Of a stretch of 64,000 nt of DNA, positions 45,279 through 54,854 are shown in pieces. The notes under the pieces were generated by a model. The model had not been told where the DNA came from and searched no databases. It worked only from the letters and a program-made list of their open reading frames with translations. Source of the stretch: Arthrobacter sp. B6 (GTDB lineage Bacteria; Actinomycetota; Actinomycetes; Actinomycetales; Micrococcaceae); NCBI RefSeq assembly GCF_001663775.1, contig NZ_KV467168.1:534420-598419 (forward strand), read 5' to 3'. The position numbers were made by a program, and so were the translations under genes. The stretch's first letter is position 1; every line of letters starts with the position of its first letter.

Positions 45279-46448
45279 CTACGGTCCGGAAATCTCCAAC
45301 CCTCGGGATGGTCCGCCGGGCTGCTGCAGGCCTACGTACGAATCCTTGCCTTGCACCTGGGGCGAGACCTCAGCAGTGGGAACCTTCCCGCCAAAACCAG
45401 GCGGATTCGTGGATTCGAGGATGTCCTTGCTTGCCGCCGTGACGCGGCCTAAAACTGACTTCGCAATATCCACCCGCGAGGCGGTTTGCTTCAGAGAAGA
45501 GCTGCGCACAGCGGCTGAATGCTCCGCCTCAATCACTGCATCAGCCCAGCCGGACAGGTAACTTGCAGACTGGCGACCCCGGTCGATTCCATGAGCCTTG
45601 AGGATCGTGTACGCCACAGACTCGGCCTCGACCTCGGCAAGGCCGCGGTGGTCCACGCTGCTCCCGTAAAGCTTGCCCAGTCTGTCGTCGGGCCCGTGCA
45701 GCAGGACATGGCCGAGCTCGTGTGCCAGGACGGCGACGCGCTCCTCCGCGTTCAGCCAGCCGCCCACTTGAACTTGGCGCTGTGCGAAGTCAGTGAAGCC
45801 GCTCGTCAGCCCGAACTGCGCATCGGTGACCTGGATCGAGAAGCCATGCGTGCGGGCACCACGAGCCAGCGACTCCCATAGGTGTAGCGCGTCGAAAGTC
45901 GGGGCATCACTCGGCCTGGGAACCAGCAGCGGAGCCCCCTGGGTCTGCGAAACGTCGAAGACTGCCTGTCCGCGCCAACCCGTGATGAGGGTCTTCTTCC
46001 CCTCGTCGATGGCGCCCTTGGGAAGTTTGTCGCCGAGAGGAATGCGCTGGCGCGTACCGTCGGGCAGCAGCATCTGCTGCACACGGGCAGTCCGAGGTGC
46101 AATGACCCACAGGGCCTGCTCGCCACGAAGGACAGTGCGGCCGTGTCGTTCCCATTCCTTGTACCCGGCGACGAGCGTCGGCTCGTCCGTACCCCGCTGC
46201 GCCATCTGCATCATGAGCAAGGCGACGTTGCCACCTGAGTACCGCCACAAATTGGCTGAGGCATCGAGCAGAACCTGCCAATGTGAAGGTGACTCGACCG
46301 CCTCCTCAAGGATCGAGTGGAGGCCATCCATCAATGAGGCGATTCGCTCCTCGGGCGCCATACGGCGAGCGCCGACGCTGGCTTCCGGAGAGCTCTGGCC
46401 AGGCAAAATGCTAGATGGAACTTCAGGTGTAGCGGCCACGACAGCCAC
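45279..46448 (-). CDS. ArdC-like antirestriction/zinc metallopeptidase-domain protein
   Basis: A 389-residue protein. The N-terminal part (HWQVLLDASANLWRYSGGNV, YKEWERHGRTVLRGEQALWV) matches the ssDNA-binding ArdC N-domain. The central part carries HELGH at 243-247 with a downstream Glu, an IrrE/ImmA-like metallopeptidase fold. Such proteins protect incoming single-stranded plasmid DNA. Start codon uncertain (GTG 46448 or 46439). Confidence 0.85.
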   Translation of the reverse strand: MAVVAATPEVPSSILPGQSSPEASVGARRMAPEERIASLMDGLHSILEEAVESPSHWQVLLDASANLWRYSGGNVALLMMQMAQRGTDEPTLVAGYKEWERHGRTVLRGEQALWVIAPRTARVQQMLLPDGTRQRIPLGDKLPKGAIDEGKKTLITGWRGQAVFDVSQTQGAPLLVPRPSDAPTFDALHLWESLARGARTHGFSIQVTDAQFGLTSGFTDFAQRQVQVGGWLNAEERVAVLAHELGHVLLHGPDDRLGKLYGSSVDHRGLAEVEAESVAYTILKAHGIDRGRQSASYLSGWADAVIEAEHSAAVRSSSLKQTASRVDIAKSVLGRVTAASKDILESTNPPGFGGKVPTAEVSPQVQGKDSYVGLQQPGGPSRGLEISGP

Positions 46449-46523
46449 CCTTCATGCTTCTTGGACCGCAGCATCGCTGCGCAGACACCCGTTCATGGTT
46501 AAGCACCTGAAGAGCGACATGAC

Positions 46524-47036
46524 TCAGAAGTCAGCAACCAATTGATGAGCAGCCTTCCGCCACTCAACAAAGTCAGGGTCATCACCAGACAGGATTCGGG
46601 GCGCAGGCTCCTTGTGTGCCTGCAGCCCCACACACCCGGCGGTCCTGGTGTGCATCCGCAAGCGTTCGACGGCGTGCGGGAGCCTTTCGTGAAAGGCAAG
46701 CGGGCCAAAGCCCGGGTCATCTTGGGTGTAGGAGGCAAGCTCAGCGCGGTGAAGCGCATACAACTCAGCCACAATCTCGGGGTGACGCCACCAGCAGTCA
46801 GGAATGACCGACGTCGTCAGCTGATAAGTCGCGACAAGCCATCGCACCCATGAGAAAAGGGCACCCCAAACTTCCTGGGACTGCTCCGGAGTCATTTCCC
46901 GCCAACGGCGGGTCACGCTCTTGGACGCCGCTGAAGCACCAAAAGCGGATCGAAACAACTGTGCGGTGATCTCGTCGTCCCCGAAGGAGCCAGCAGACGG
47001 AACATCGAACTCCTCGGTCTCGTCATGGCTGCGCAT
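46524..47036 (-). CDS. DUF4913 family protein
   Basis: A 170-residue protein with the family pattern WVRWLVATYQLTTSVIPDCW, WRHPEIVAELYALHRAE. DUF4913 genes recur in actinobacterial conjugation clusters, next to the coupling protein as here. Its start overlaps the traG end by 14 bases. Function unknown. Confidence 0.75.
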   Translation of the reverse strand: MRSHDETEEFDVPSAGSFGDDEITAQLFRSAFGASAASKSVTRRWREMTPEQSQEVWGALFSWVRWLVATYQLTTSVIPDCWWRHPEIVAELYALHRAELASYTQDDPGFGPLAFHERLPHAVERLRMHTRTAGCVGLQAHKEPAPRILSGDDPDFVEWRKAAHQLVADF

Positions 47037-48846
47037 CCGGCGCCCCTTTTGTCTTTTGCTGACGCTCCCTGTGCCCGTCGGCCAAGATGCGCTCCATCTC
47101 CGCCTTCAAGCGGCGCAGCTCCCCTGCGTCCTTACGCTTGTGCCACTCGAGTAGGTCGAGCAGGATCGGTCGAGTCCGCCGCCCAAGCATCAGCGCGGTG
47201 CCAGCGGGCAGGCGTCGAATCTCGTCCAGAGCAATCACAGGACTTTCCCGTATCTGCTCCCCGTCCTGCCGGCCAGCGGAAGACCAGGACCGCGTGGTGA
47301 GGGTGAGGCTCCTCTCCCCCAGCAACCCGGCGAGCGAACGCAGGTCCCGTTCGTCAGATCCGCCTCCAAAGATCACTTTGATGATCGCCGAGTCCCAGAT
47401 GGTCGATGCCTCATCGATGGACCAGCCCGAACGGGCCTGGGACAACGACTGCAAAACGACGAGCGTTGAGATCCCGATACCGCCGCCGTCGGACAGCGCC
47501 ACAGGCAGCCCGGGCCATGGGGCCAGGTTGGCGATTTCGTCGAGGATCAAGGAAAGAGGTGGCTCCAGCCGTCCTCCTGGCGATACGAAGGCCATTTCCC
47601 GCGCTGCATTGTCGATGTCGTCAATCAGCGCGGACAGGTACGGCCCTGCGGCAGCGGCTCCAGCCCGAGTGCCAATCAGGTACAGGGTTCCCCGCTCCCG
47701 GATGAAGGCTTTCGGATTAAACTCTTCAGATGCATCCTGCGGATTCAGCGCGGCCAGCACCTTGGGCGAGGACAGCGGCGCCACCGCCGCCGAAACCCCA
47801 ATCCACGAATTGGACGTATTCCGCGGGTCATCTTCGAGTATGCCCATCAGGTCGGCCTGCCAGCCAAGTGCAGCCCCGGGCCGGCTCAGCACCTCCAGTG
47901 CTTCCCGCGCCAGTACAGGGCTGGAAGACCAGCGTCGGAAAGCCTTCACTCCCTCGCCGCACAGCGCCGCCGCATGCAGCAGACACTGAAGAACGATCAG
48001 GGAACGCTTCTGCCACGCTGCGTTCTCCCCCTTCATCTCCGTGTCCGCGGTGATGACCAACGCCCGCCGGGTAGCAATATCGGGGTCCTCGCACCCACGT
48101 ACGGGTGACCAGCGAAGCGACGACGGGATCCCCGACATACCCTGTGGGTCAAAGACGGTCACGGGTCGCCCACCTGAAGCCCGCGCCTTCATCGTCACCA
48201 CCAGGTTGTCCGCACGCGTGGATGTTGTGACGACTGCCCCCGGCGCATCAAGAATGGCGTTGATGACGACGTACAAGCCCTTGCCGGATCGTGGCGCACC
48301 CTGAATCACCATCGACTCCTCCGTGGAAACATGAACGGTGACGCCCCGTGAGCGGCCCAGCGTCCATGACAGATCCTGCACGGAAGGATTCGCGAGTCCC
48401 GGGCGCGTGAACTTTCCTCTTTTCCGCACGGCCCTCGCGCCAAAATCGTGGAGAATCTCGGCCCGGCGGGCAACGCCGTCGCGGTTCAGTATGTCCTGGC
48501 GCAGCCAGCCGCCCGATTGCTTCCATCGCCGCCAAAGGACCACCGCACCGACGGCGAGCGCACCAACCAGCAGTAGAGCCGGGGCCAGAACCCACCAGAC
48601 GCTGTCTGTGCCAAACACACAATCAGCCCGGCGAACAATGATCCATTCCATTCTGTTGGCGATGAGTCCGACGGCGGCGGCAGGGTTGAAGGGCGGCGGC
48701 GGCATGGCGCCGCACTGCCAAGAGCCGGCCACGTGCGCTGCTGCCTGCACCACTACGCAAAGACTTATGTAGGCTGCAGCGGCGACAAGCCCAGCGGTAA
48801 CCAAAGGGTTGTCGCTTGCAGCCCGTGCGCTGCCTGGCCTCCTCAC
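47023..48846 (-). CDS. traG: type IV coupling protein (VirD4/TraG family)
   Basis: A 607-residue protein. There are N-terminal membrane segments (about 15-40 and 83-105), Walker A GAPRSGKG at 183-190 and Walker B LSLILDEIANL. The C-terminal part matches the TraM-recognition/TraG-D domain (ISTLVVLQSLSQARSGW, SDERDLRSLAGLLGERS). It couples the relaxosome to the secretion channel. GTG 48846 overlaps the virB4 stop. Confidence 0.92.
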   Translation of the reverse strand: MRRPGSARAASDNPLVTAGLVAAAAYISLCVVVQAAAHVAGSWQCGAMPPPPFNPAAAVGLIANRMEWIIVRRADCVFGTDSVWWVLAPALLLVGALAVGAVVLWRRWKQSGGWLRQDILNRDGVARRAEILHDFGARAVRKRGKFTRPGLANPSVQDLSWTLGRSRGVTVHVSTEESMVIQGAPRSGKGLYVVINAILDAPGAVVTTSTRADNLVVTMKARASGGRPVTVFDPQGMSGIPSSLRWSPVRGCEDPDIATRRALVITADTEMKGENAAWQKRSLIVLQCLLHAAALCGEGVKAFRRWSSSPVLAREALEVLSRPGAALGWQADLMGILEDDPRNTSNSWIGVSAAVAPLSSPKVLAALNPQDASEEFNPKAFIRERGTLYLIGTRAGAAAAGPYLSALIDDIDNAAREMAFVSPGGRLEPPLSLILDEIANLAPWPGLPVALSDGGGIGISTLVVLQSLSQARSGWSIDEASTIWDSAIIKVIFGGGSDERDLRSLAGLLGERSLTLTTRSWSSAGRQDGEQIRESPVIALDEIRRLPAGTALMLGRRTRPILLDLLEWHKRKDAGELRRLKAEMERILADGHRERQQKTKGAPDAQP

Positions 48847-50288
48847 AGCATCCTGTCATCCGTGCCGAACACGGCAAGCTCGTCCGTGGTCACGCGGTTT
48901 GCCACGATGAAGGAGCGGTTCCCCACCTTCCAGAGCCCGACGCCCTTCGGGAGGTTCTCCACATGCTCGCACTCAGCTTCGGTCAGGCCGAGCGCTTCCT
49001 TGGTCAGGCGCATGGCGTCGTGCTTCTGCCGGTAGATGACCCTGGTGTCAGCCTCAGTCAGCAGACCCAAGGCTTTCTGCCGGTGTCCGCTAGTACTGTC
49101 CCCGATCTCGTTGAGGTCGGCGACTTTGTGCATGATGAGCAGGTTTGCAATCCCATACGTTCTGGCTAGCCGCCACTGTTCGCTCATCTTGGCCAACATG
49201 TACGGATCCGCGAGCATCCGCCACCCCTCGTCGTACACCACAAGCCGCTTCCCGCCGTCGGGATTGGTGATGGCGGCTTCCAACCACGTGGCGCCGCAGG
49301 CCGCGGCTAGCGAGAGGGCCTGCTCCGACGCTCCGATCAGCGCTGACGTATCCATCACCATCATCGGGGCGTCAGCGTCGAAGGCCACAGTGGATGGAGC
49401 ATCGAACATGCCTTCGAGATCACCGGATACGGTACGTCTCAGTGAGTGGCTCACGGCGGTTGCTCCATCTGTACCAACCAGGGCCGTCATCTCCTTCGAC
49501 GGCTTGAGGAGGTGGTCCAGCACCATGGGCAGGGTCGGGTTTGAGTTCTCGGCCATGGTTTCCATGAGGGCGATGTCCAAGGCTGTGTGCTCCACGGGGC
49601 GAAGGGGCGTGCCTTGCCGCATGAGCGAAACCAAAGCCCCCAGGAGATACCGACGCCGTTGCCTCACCACCGCTTGCCACTGGGCCTCGGTAAGGGCAGT
49701 GGAGCGTGGACCGGCGTCGAGGGGATTCACTCTCGCGGGCCGGCCCGGGCCAATGGAAATGACCTTGCCGCCAACAGCCGCCGCCACTGCAACCCACTCG
49801 CCCTTGGGATCAGACGCGACGGCTGCCTTTCGCCCTAGTGTGATTGACCGCGTCACGAGCGACTTGCCGCACATGGACTTGCCGGTGCCGACTGTCCCAA
49901 TAACAACAATGGAAGGACCGCTGATGATCCCCTTGTCATAAAGGATCCAAGGGTCATACGAGAAAGCCCCGGACCCGAACACATCGGTACCGATGTAGGT
50001 TCCCTCGTGCCCCAGCCCCGACTCCGTAAGAAACGGGTAGGCGGCCGCAAACGTCATGGTTGATGCGCGGTGGGGCGCGGGCCGCAGCCGATGAGGACCA
50101 CGCAGGGAGTTCGGCTCGCTGCTCCCCCAGTCACCCGCGAGGCGAAACCCCTGCGGGTCGCGCTGCTTGTCCCCTACCGCGGCACTCGCCCACCCTTCAC
50201 CGGGCGGTGTGGGCCGCCCTCGTGCCTTCCGTCCCATCCGGTTCTTCCCTGACGGTAGGTACTCGAAGCTTTTCAATGCCTGTTTCAC
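48843..50288 (-). CDS. virB4: VirB4/TraC-family conjugation ATPase
   Basis: A 481-residue ATPase with Walker A GTVGTGKS at 131-138, Walker B RLVVYDEGW and the VirB4 C-terminal sequence (LARTYGIANLLIMHKVADLN, TEADTRVIYRQKHDA). It lacks the N-terminal VirB4 domain, which is supplied by the SCO6880-like gene it overlaps (GTGA at 50285-50288). The pair is a split VirB4, as usual in actinobacterial systems. Confidence 0.9.
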   Translation of the reverse strand: MKQALKSFEYLPSGKNRMGRKARGRPTPPGEGWASAAVGDKQRDPQGFRLAGDWGSSEPNSLRGPHRLRPAPHRASTMTFAAAYPFLTESGLGHEGTYIGTDVFGSGAFSYDPWILYDKGIISGPSIVVIGTVGTGKSMCGKSLVTRSITLGRKAAVASDPKGEWVAVAAAVGGKVISIGPGRPARVNPLDAGPRSTALTEAQWQAVVRQRRRYLLGALVSLMRQGTPLRPVEHTALDIALMETMAENSNPTLPMVLDHLLKPSKEMTALVGTDGATAVSHSLRRTVSGDLEGMFDAPSTVAFDADAPMMVMDTSALIGASEQALSLAAACGATWLEAAITNPDGGKRLVVYDEGWRMLADPYMLAKMSEQWRLARTYGIANLLIMHKVADLNEIGDSTSGHRQKALGLLTEADTRVIYRQKHDAMRLTKEALGLTEAECEHVENLPKGVGLWKVGNRSFIVANRVTTDELAVFGTDDRML

Positions 50289-51781
50289 CGCAGTCCCCTT
50301 CCAAGCGGCAGGCCACCGGCGACAAACGCGGCCCACTGCTGTCCGTAGAGAAGCCGGAGCTCAACGAACGCCCCGGCGGCAGCGGACTCAAGTTCCTGGC
50401 GATGCCGTGCCAAGTCCTCCAGCGAGGTCGCCGTGACGGTGATGTAAGCCGCCGGACGGACGTCACCATGGCCGGCGACGATCTCTTCCTCCCTCTGGAT
50501 CACTTCCTCTTCCTCGGCCTTTTGCTCACGGGTGAGGGGCCTGTCGAAGCGGGCATTGATGCGGCGGCGGGTTTCATGCGCTTCCTGCGCGGAGCGGATG
50601 TCACGGAGGGCTTCAGCGGTAGGCACTGCCCGTATGACTTCCGTGAACGTGTGGCGGAATTCGCCCACGTAGATCAGCGGGTGCAGGAATCCCGGAAAGA
50701 CTTTCTGGCGCGGCCATTCAGCGATCCAGAAAGTCTGGTGGAACCCGGTGTCGGTCCGCAGATAGGTCCAGTGTTCCTCTACAGCCATTGGGCCATGGCG
50801 GTGAAGAGAATCCATCGCCTTACTTGCCAGTTCGTCCGACGGCGGTGCTACCGCAACGGGCGCTTTGGTAGCCGGCAAAGCAGCGGGATCGAATGCACCA
50901 CGGATGATGCCTAGTACTCCCGATTCCCCAATCCACCCTTCTACCTTCACGCTGTGAGTACCGAGGGACGTATTCATCGCCTCGACTTCCAGCCGCAGGA
51001 CGTGTTCCAGACCGACCAGTCCCCCGCCCGACTCCTTGATTCGCCGTCGTGCCTTGCTTGTATCCAGGACTACTGCCACCAGGAGTTCATGGCTCATAGT
51101 TGATCCCGCCGCACTGAGCAAGTCCTCATACGCCCGTTGTCCCCACGCAGCCTTTTCACCGTCCTGGACCGGTATGGCGTGGCCTCTGTAGAACTCCCAG
51201 AGTGCCGACGACGGATAGGGCACGGTGTAATCCTGGACGGCAATCCTGGCCACGCCTGGCCGTTGAGCCATGCCGGCTTGCACACGTGACCAGGCTTGCA
51301 CCGCCCACGCTTTTTCCTCTGCATCCAGGAGGGCAAAGGATCGCGTGCTGCAGCGCAGCACAGCGATTGCCTCCCGGCCGTGTCGGTCGACCATGAAGCA
51401 TTCACCACTGGCCATTGTTCGAATCTCCATGTTGCCGAGACCACCCGGGAGGGCGAGCCGACCAGCTAATTGCGGAACAGCGGGCTTTGCAAGGAACCGT
51501 GTTTGCCCCGCGGCTGCCCGGTAGAAGAACACAGCGAGCTGTTTTGCCCATGCGGGATAAGGGATGCGGGAAAACTGGAGGAGCCCGAGCAGCATAAGCC
51601 CAAGCCATAGGGGGCCGGAGGAGAACAGGCCAACCGGCCCACTACTCGCAGAAGCCACGATGGCAATTGCCCCTCCCCCCGCGACGATCAGCAACTGGTA
51701 CCACTTGAGGCCGAGGAAGAAGCCCCGGCGCTCGTATCTCGGGAACTTAACGGCCTCAAGGGCACGAGCATCTTCAGACAT
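50285..51781 (-). CDS. SCO6880-family conjugation protein (PrgI/VirB3 plus VirB4 N-domain)
   Basis: A 498-residue protein with ATG 51781 behind GGAGGAAA. It begins with the typical FPRYERRGFFLGLKWYQLLI and two membrane helices (about 28-70), then a long soluble part (QDYTVPYPSSALWEFY, AEWPRQKVFPGFLHPLI). It supplies the membrane-proximal part of the split VirB4 motor. Confidence 0.88.
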   Translation of the reverse strand: MSEDARALEAVKFPRYERRGFFLGLKWYQLLIVAGGGAIAIVASASSGPVGLFSSGPLWLGLMLLGLLQFSRIPYPAWAKQLAVFFYRAAAGQTRFLAKPAVPQLAGRLALPGGLGNMEIRTMASGECFMVDRHGREAIAVLRCSTRSFALLDAEEKAWAVQAWSRVQAGMAQRPGVARIAVQDYTVPYPSSALWEFYRGHAIPVQDGEKAAWGQRAYEDLLSAAGSTMSHELLVAVVLDTSKARRRIKESGGGLVGLEHVLRLEVEAMNTSLGTHSVKVEGWIGESGVLGIIRGAFDPAALPATKAPVAVAPPSDELASKAMDSLHRHGPMAVEEHWTYLRTDTGFHQTFWIAEWPRQKVFPGFLHPLIYVGEFRHTFTEVIRAVPTAEALRDIRSAQEAHETRRRINARFDRPLTREQKAEEEEVIQREEEIVAGHGDVRPAAYITVTATSLEDLARHRQELESAAAGAFVELRLLYGQQWAAFVAGGLPLGRGLR

Positions 51782-53141
51782 GTGGGTTTCCTCCGTTCGG
51801 AGGGTCGATTCTTGGTGGATGGGGTTTCGGAGGCCGCTCCCTAGAAGGGGCCGCCGCTGGGCTTGCGTTGGGATGCGCTTGCGGTTCGGCATCTCCGAGT
51901 GGAGCCTGCCGGGCGGATGCCGGGGCGGTACTGGTGTTTTCGTGAGGGTCTATGCGCACTAAGCCCTGCTGCGACATCAGGGTGTTCGGGCCTCCGGTGG
52001 AGGGCGCGATTCTCAGGGCCAGCTGGCCCCCGTCACCGTGGGGCGACGGCACGCCGGACCGGACAGCGGGGGCCAACACTTGTGTCGGGAAGAGGCTACG
52101 GCTTGAGCTGACTGGCCGGGTCATGGCCGAACGATTCACCAAGCCAGCAAGAGTTAGGCGACCACCTGTCTGCCGACTGATCTGGCGAGCCGCCACGCTG
52201 CTGCTCCGCGACAGGACGTGGCCGCCACCGGCCGTTTGGGCCGCTGCCGCAAGTTCCCCACCCGCGAAGCTAACCAAGCGCAGGGCCATCAAGGGCGCGC
52301 CACAGGCAAGCGCCATGCCCACCGTTCCGGCCGCCAAACCAGCAAAGGACTTTGACTCCGCAAAGAGCTTCACTGCAACGGCCAATACCGTTGCGGCTAA
52401 GGGTTTCGCCAACACTAGGGCAATGACCACCTCGCACCAGCGGCGTGCCCAGGACTTTGTCTTGTCCCAAGGCAGAAGCATCAGGGCCACCGGCGCGACG
52501 GCCGCCAAAACGACGAGTGCAAAGGAACGGAAGATCATCGAGCACATCAGGATGAAGGCAAGGATCCACACGACTATAACTGCCATCACTGTGACGACGA
52601 CGGCACCGGCTGGGCCCCCTGTCGTCCCAGGTGCAAGCGATACCAAGTTCCATTCCCGACCACTTCCTTCTGGTGCCCGTTCAAACCCAAAGAGCCTCAT
52701 GAACACGAGGTATGGGTCCGACCCAATCGACTCGAGCAGCGCGGCCGATGCCAAGTCACTCACCCGCGTCAGTTGCCGGACGAGATACACAGCAGCCCCC
52801 ACGAGTGGGATGGCGGCAACGCCGCCGAGCATCGCGCGGCCGATTCGTCTCGGCTGCTGGCTGACCAGGCCCGATAAGACCTGGAGGATCATCACGACGA
52901 CGAGCGGCGTCATCATGACGACCACCCACCACCTCGTCAGCCCTTCAATGGAGAGCCACTGGGAGTCGTCGACGTCCGACACTGAGAAGGCGCCGGTAAT
53001 AAAGGCCCAAAGCCAGGCCGCCATGCTTTGGAGGATGTTTGCGAAGAGGGAAGTGACTGCGCCCATTGCGTTGTCGTTCGCTTGTGAGACCAAACCGCAG
53101 CCGGGCGGCCACCATCCATTGAGGTCACACTCAACAGGCAT
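51774..53141 (-). CDS. polytopic conjugation membrane protein (VirB6/TrbL-like)
   Basis: A 455-residue protein with about seven hydrophobic helices between residues 30 and 300 (WWVVVMMTPLVVVMILQVLS, AVVVTVMAVIVVWILAFILM, FALVVLAAVAPVALMLLPW) and a Pro/Ser-rich soluble tail. Position between the pilin-like and SCO6880-like genes supports a channel role. It overlaps the next gene by 8 bases. Confidence 0.85.
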   Translation of the reverse strand: MPVECDLNGWWPPGCGLVSQANDNAMGAVTSLFANILQSMAAWLWAFITGAFSVSDVDDSQWLSIEGLTRWWVVVMMTPLVVVMILQVLSGLVSQQPRRIGRAMLGGVAAIPLVGAAVYLVRQLTRVSDLASAALLESIGSDPYLVFMRLFGFERAPEGSGREWNLVSLAPGTTGGPAGAVVVTVMAVIVVWILAFILMCSMIFRSFALVVLAAVAPVALMLLPWDKTKSWARRWCEVVIALVLAKPLAATVLAVAVKLFAESKSFAGLAAGTVGMALACGAPLMALRLVSFAGGELAAAAQTAGGGHVLSRSSSVAARQISRQTGGRLTLAGLVNRSAMTRPVSSSRSLFPTQVLAPAVRSGVPSPHGDGGQLALRIAPSTGGPNTLMSQQGLVRIDPHENTSTAPASARQAPLGDAEPQAHPNASPAAAPSRERPPKPHPPRIDPPNGGNPHV

Positions 53142-53144
53142 GAG

Positions 53145-53432
53145 CTAAAATCCAAGCGGGAAGGCGGTCTGCGACCAAAGGATGTAGCCGTTGATGCCCC
53201 CGAGAATGGCAGCAACCGGGCCGGTCCAAAGGAGGATCACGCCACCGCCCGAAGCAAGACGTGACGACTGGCTAAGTTTGCCAGCCAAAAGCATCGCAGC
53301 GCCGATGATGGCCACGATGGCAATGATGATGAAGGCGCCGACGAGGATGCCGCCGCCGATCTGTTTGAGCGATTCCAGGAAGGGAAAGCTCGCATTCGGG
53401 GTGATCCCCGGGTCCACCGCTGCGAAAAACAT
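53145..53432 (-). CDS. small two-helix membrane protein (VirB2/pilin position)
   Basis: A 95-residue protein with two hydrophobic helices (GGGILVGAFIIIAIVAIIGA; GGGVILLWTGPVAAILGGIN) joined by a basic loop, in the place of VirB2/TrbC in transfer operons and matching the DUF6112-like proteins there. First gene of the leftward operon ending with ssb. No signal peptidase site was clear. Confidence 0.75.
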   Translation of the reverse strand: MFFAAVDPGITPNASFPFLESLKQIGGGILVGAFIIIAIVAIIGAAMLLAGKLSQSSRLASGGGVILLWTGPVAAILGGINGYILWSQTAFPLGF

Positions 53433-53832
53433 GGGTGCTCCGTCCGTCGTATTCCATGGAGTGAGCAGATGAGCTCACGGGTTCATGGAACCAGCGGAAG
53501 AAAGCGACATGACCTCTTTCCATAACCATTGGCAGAGCCTTGATCACGACAGTCACGACGGAGCAGTAAGAACGTCTCACAACCCATCCTTTTAAGACTG
53601 GAGCTCGGCACGAGAGCACCGCTAAGGAAGGGACCGTAGACCCTGCCGCTGAGCAAATCGGCACACGCGCGGATGACCGATGACATGGGCACGTTGCAGG
53701 GCATGATTCAGATCTGGATAGGACGAATAGGCGCAAGGAAGTGCCGCAGATGCTCTGGTGGATTCTCGGCTCTTGCGTCTTCGTTGGAGGTTCGGGTGCC
53801 CTGTGCCCGCTGGCGCTGTCGTGACGCAAGCT
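53433..53832. other. upstream region of the transfer operon, no gene recognised
   Basis: About 400 bases expected to hold the promoter of the 53432-to-44718 operon. I could not pick out a confident promoter. Frames on the opposite strand look like chance. Confidence 0.35.
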
Positions 53833-53976
53833 TCAGTACCGCCATCGGCAATGGAGCTCAGCCAGCTCCTCGCCGGACAGTTTGCCGCCGAGCAGCTCCT
53901 CGGCCGCCAGGACTATGTCATACACTTCGTGGCCGGACTCGTGCCCGGACTTGGCTGAGTCTTCGTCTGCGACCAT
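53833..53976 (-). CDS. possible small acidic protein, 47 residues
   Basis: ATG 53976 follows AAGGTGAG at suitable spacing. The product (SAKSGHESGHEVYDIVLAAE, ELLGGKLSGEELAELHCRW) has good coding-like composition. It overlaps the end of the membrane-protein gene on the same strand by 64 bases. No known family. Confidence 0.35.
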   Translation of the reverse strand: MVADEDSAKSGHESGHEVYDIVLAAEELLGGKLSGEELAELHCRWRY

Positions 53977-54689
53977 GCACTCACCTTAGCGCTGCTGCTA
54001 ATGGCGTCCGGAATATCGAGGCTCTTTCGCGCCTCTGTTGTGAAAGGTTCACGCCCCACGTCGTGCATCTTGTCCAGCGCCTGGACGTAAGTTTGCGTCA
54101 TAGGGGGGATCGGCTTCTTTGCTGAGTGTGCCGCGAGGTGATTTTGTATCTCACCCTTCAGCGGCCCATAGCACTCGATGGCTGTCTTAGCGGCACTCTT
54201 GACGGCGTCGAGGCCCACCACGTCGACCACTGACTTTGACTGCGTTATGCCGTCCATAGCATCGTCAAACTCACCGCGAAGCTCCAAAGCTCTTTGAGCG
54301 GCCTTGGTCGCCTCCTCGCTTGCCTGCTTCTCATCCGTCGGTACGGCAGGGGCAATTATCTCGACTGCTTCTCGGTACTTTTCTTCCAGAGTAAGCAGGT
54401 CCTCGATGTAGTCGCCGTACGCAGCTATCTGTTGTTCTCGGAGGAACTCATTCTCAGAATTGCGTAGAAGGTAATCCCCCGTTATCTCCGCGGTGCGCAG
54501 AGAGTGTCTACCGGCCTCTTGAGCCACTAAGTATGCCCCGATACCAGTTAGTAGTGCACCTGCTAAAGCACCCGCTACCGCAACGGCCAGGTTCTGCTTC
54601 CAGGTCGGCTCTCTATGCATATCATCTGACCGGGAACCGGAGGTCGGATCATTTGGTGGGGGCTGAGATACTCCAACTTCCGAGGACAT
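53913..54689 (-). CDS. hypothetical single-pass membrane protein with helical cytoplasmic region
   Basis: A 258-residue protein: a 33-residue polar N-terminus, one helix (NLAVAVAGALAGALLTGIGA), then about 130 residues of charged, probably coiled-coil helix (SENEFLREQQIAAYGDYIED, LLTLEEKYREAVEI). Unrelated to known transfer proteins. It is divergent from the next gene across 165 bases, so the two may form one cargo pair. Confidence 0.6.
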   Translation of the reverse strand: MSSEVGVSQPPPNDPTSGSRSDDMHREPTWKQNLAVAVAGALAGALLTGIGAYLVAQEAGRHSLRTAEITGDYLLRNSENEFLREQQIAAYGDYIEDLLTLEEKYREAVEIIAPAVPTDEKQASEEATKAAQRALELRGEFDDAMDGITQSKSVVDVVGLDAVKSAAKTAIECYGPLKGEIQNHLAAHSAKKPIPPMTQTYVQALDKMHDVGREPFTTEARKSLDIPDAISSSAKVSAWSQTKTQPSPGTSPATKCMT

Positions 54690-54854
54690 GCGGTGAGATT
54701 ACAACACTTGTATCTCTACGGCGCAGTTTCCGTCACCTATGTGTCACGTGTCTTCTATTCGACACCAGCGCCAGCGAATACAGCGGCAACTTTCGTCATC
54801 GAACAAGGGGTCTCCAGCCGGGAAATGCCGCCACGAACCCCTATCGTTTTAGCT

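Noticed and set aside
47087..47989. 300-codon rightward frame opposite traG
   Set aside because: Antisense of a gene with Walker motifs; no own ribosome site or motif.
51952..53148. 398-codon rightward frame opposite the VirB6-like gene
   Set aside because: The other strand encodes a credible polytopic membrane protein; this frame is Thr/Ala/Arg-rich noise.
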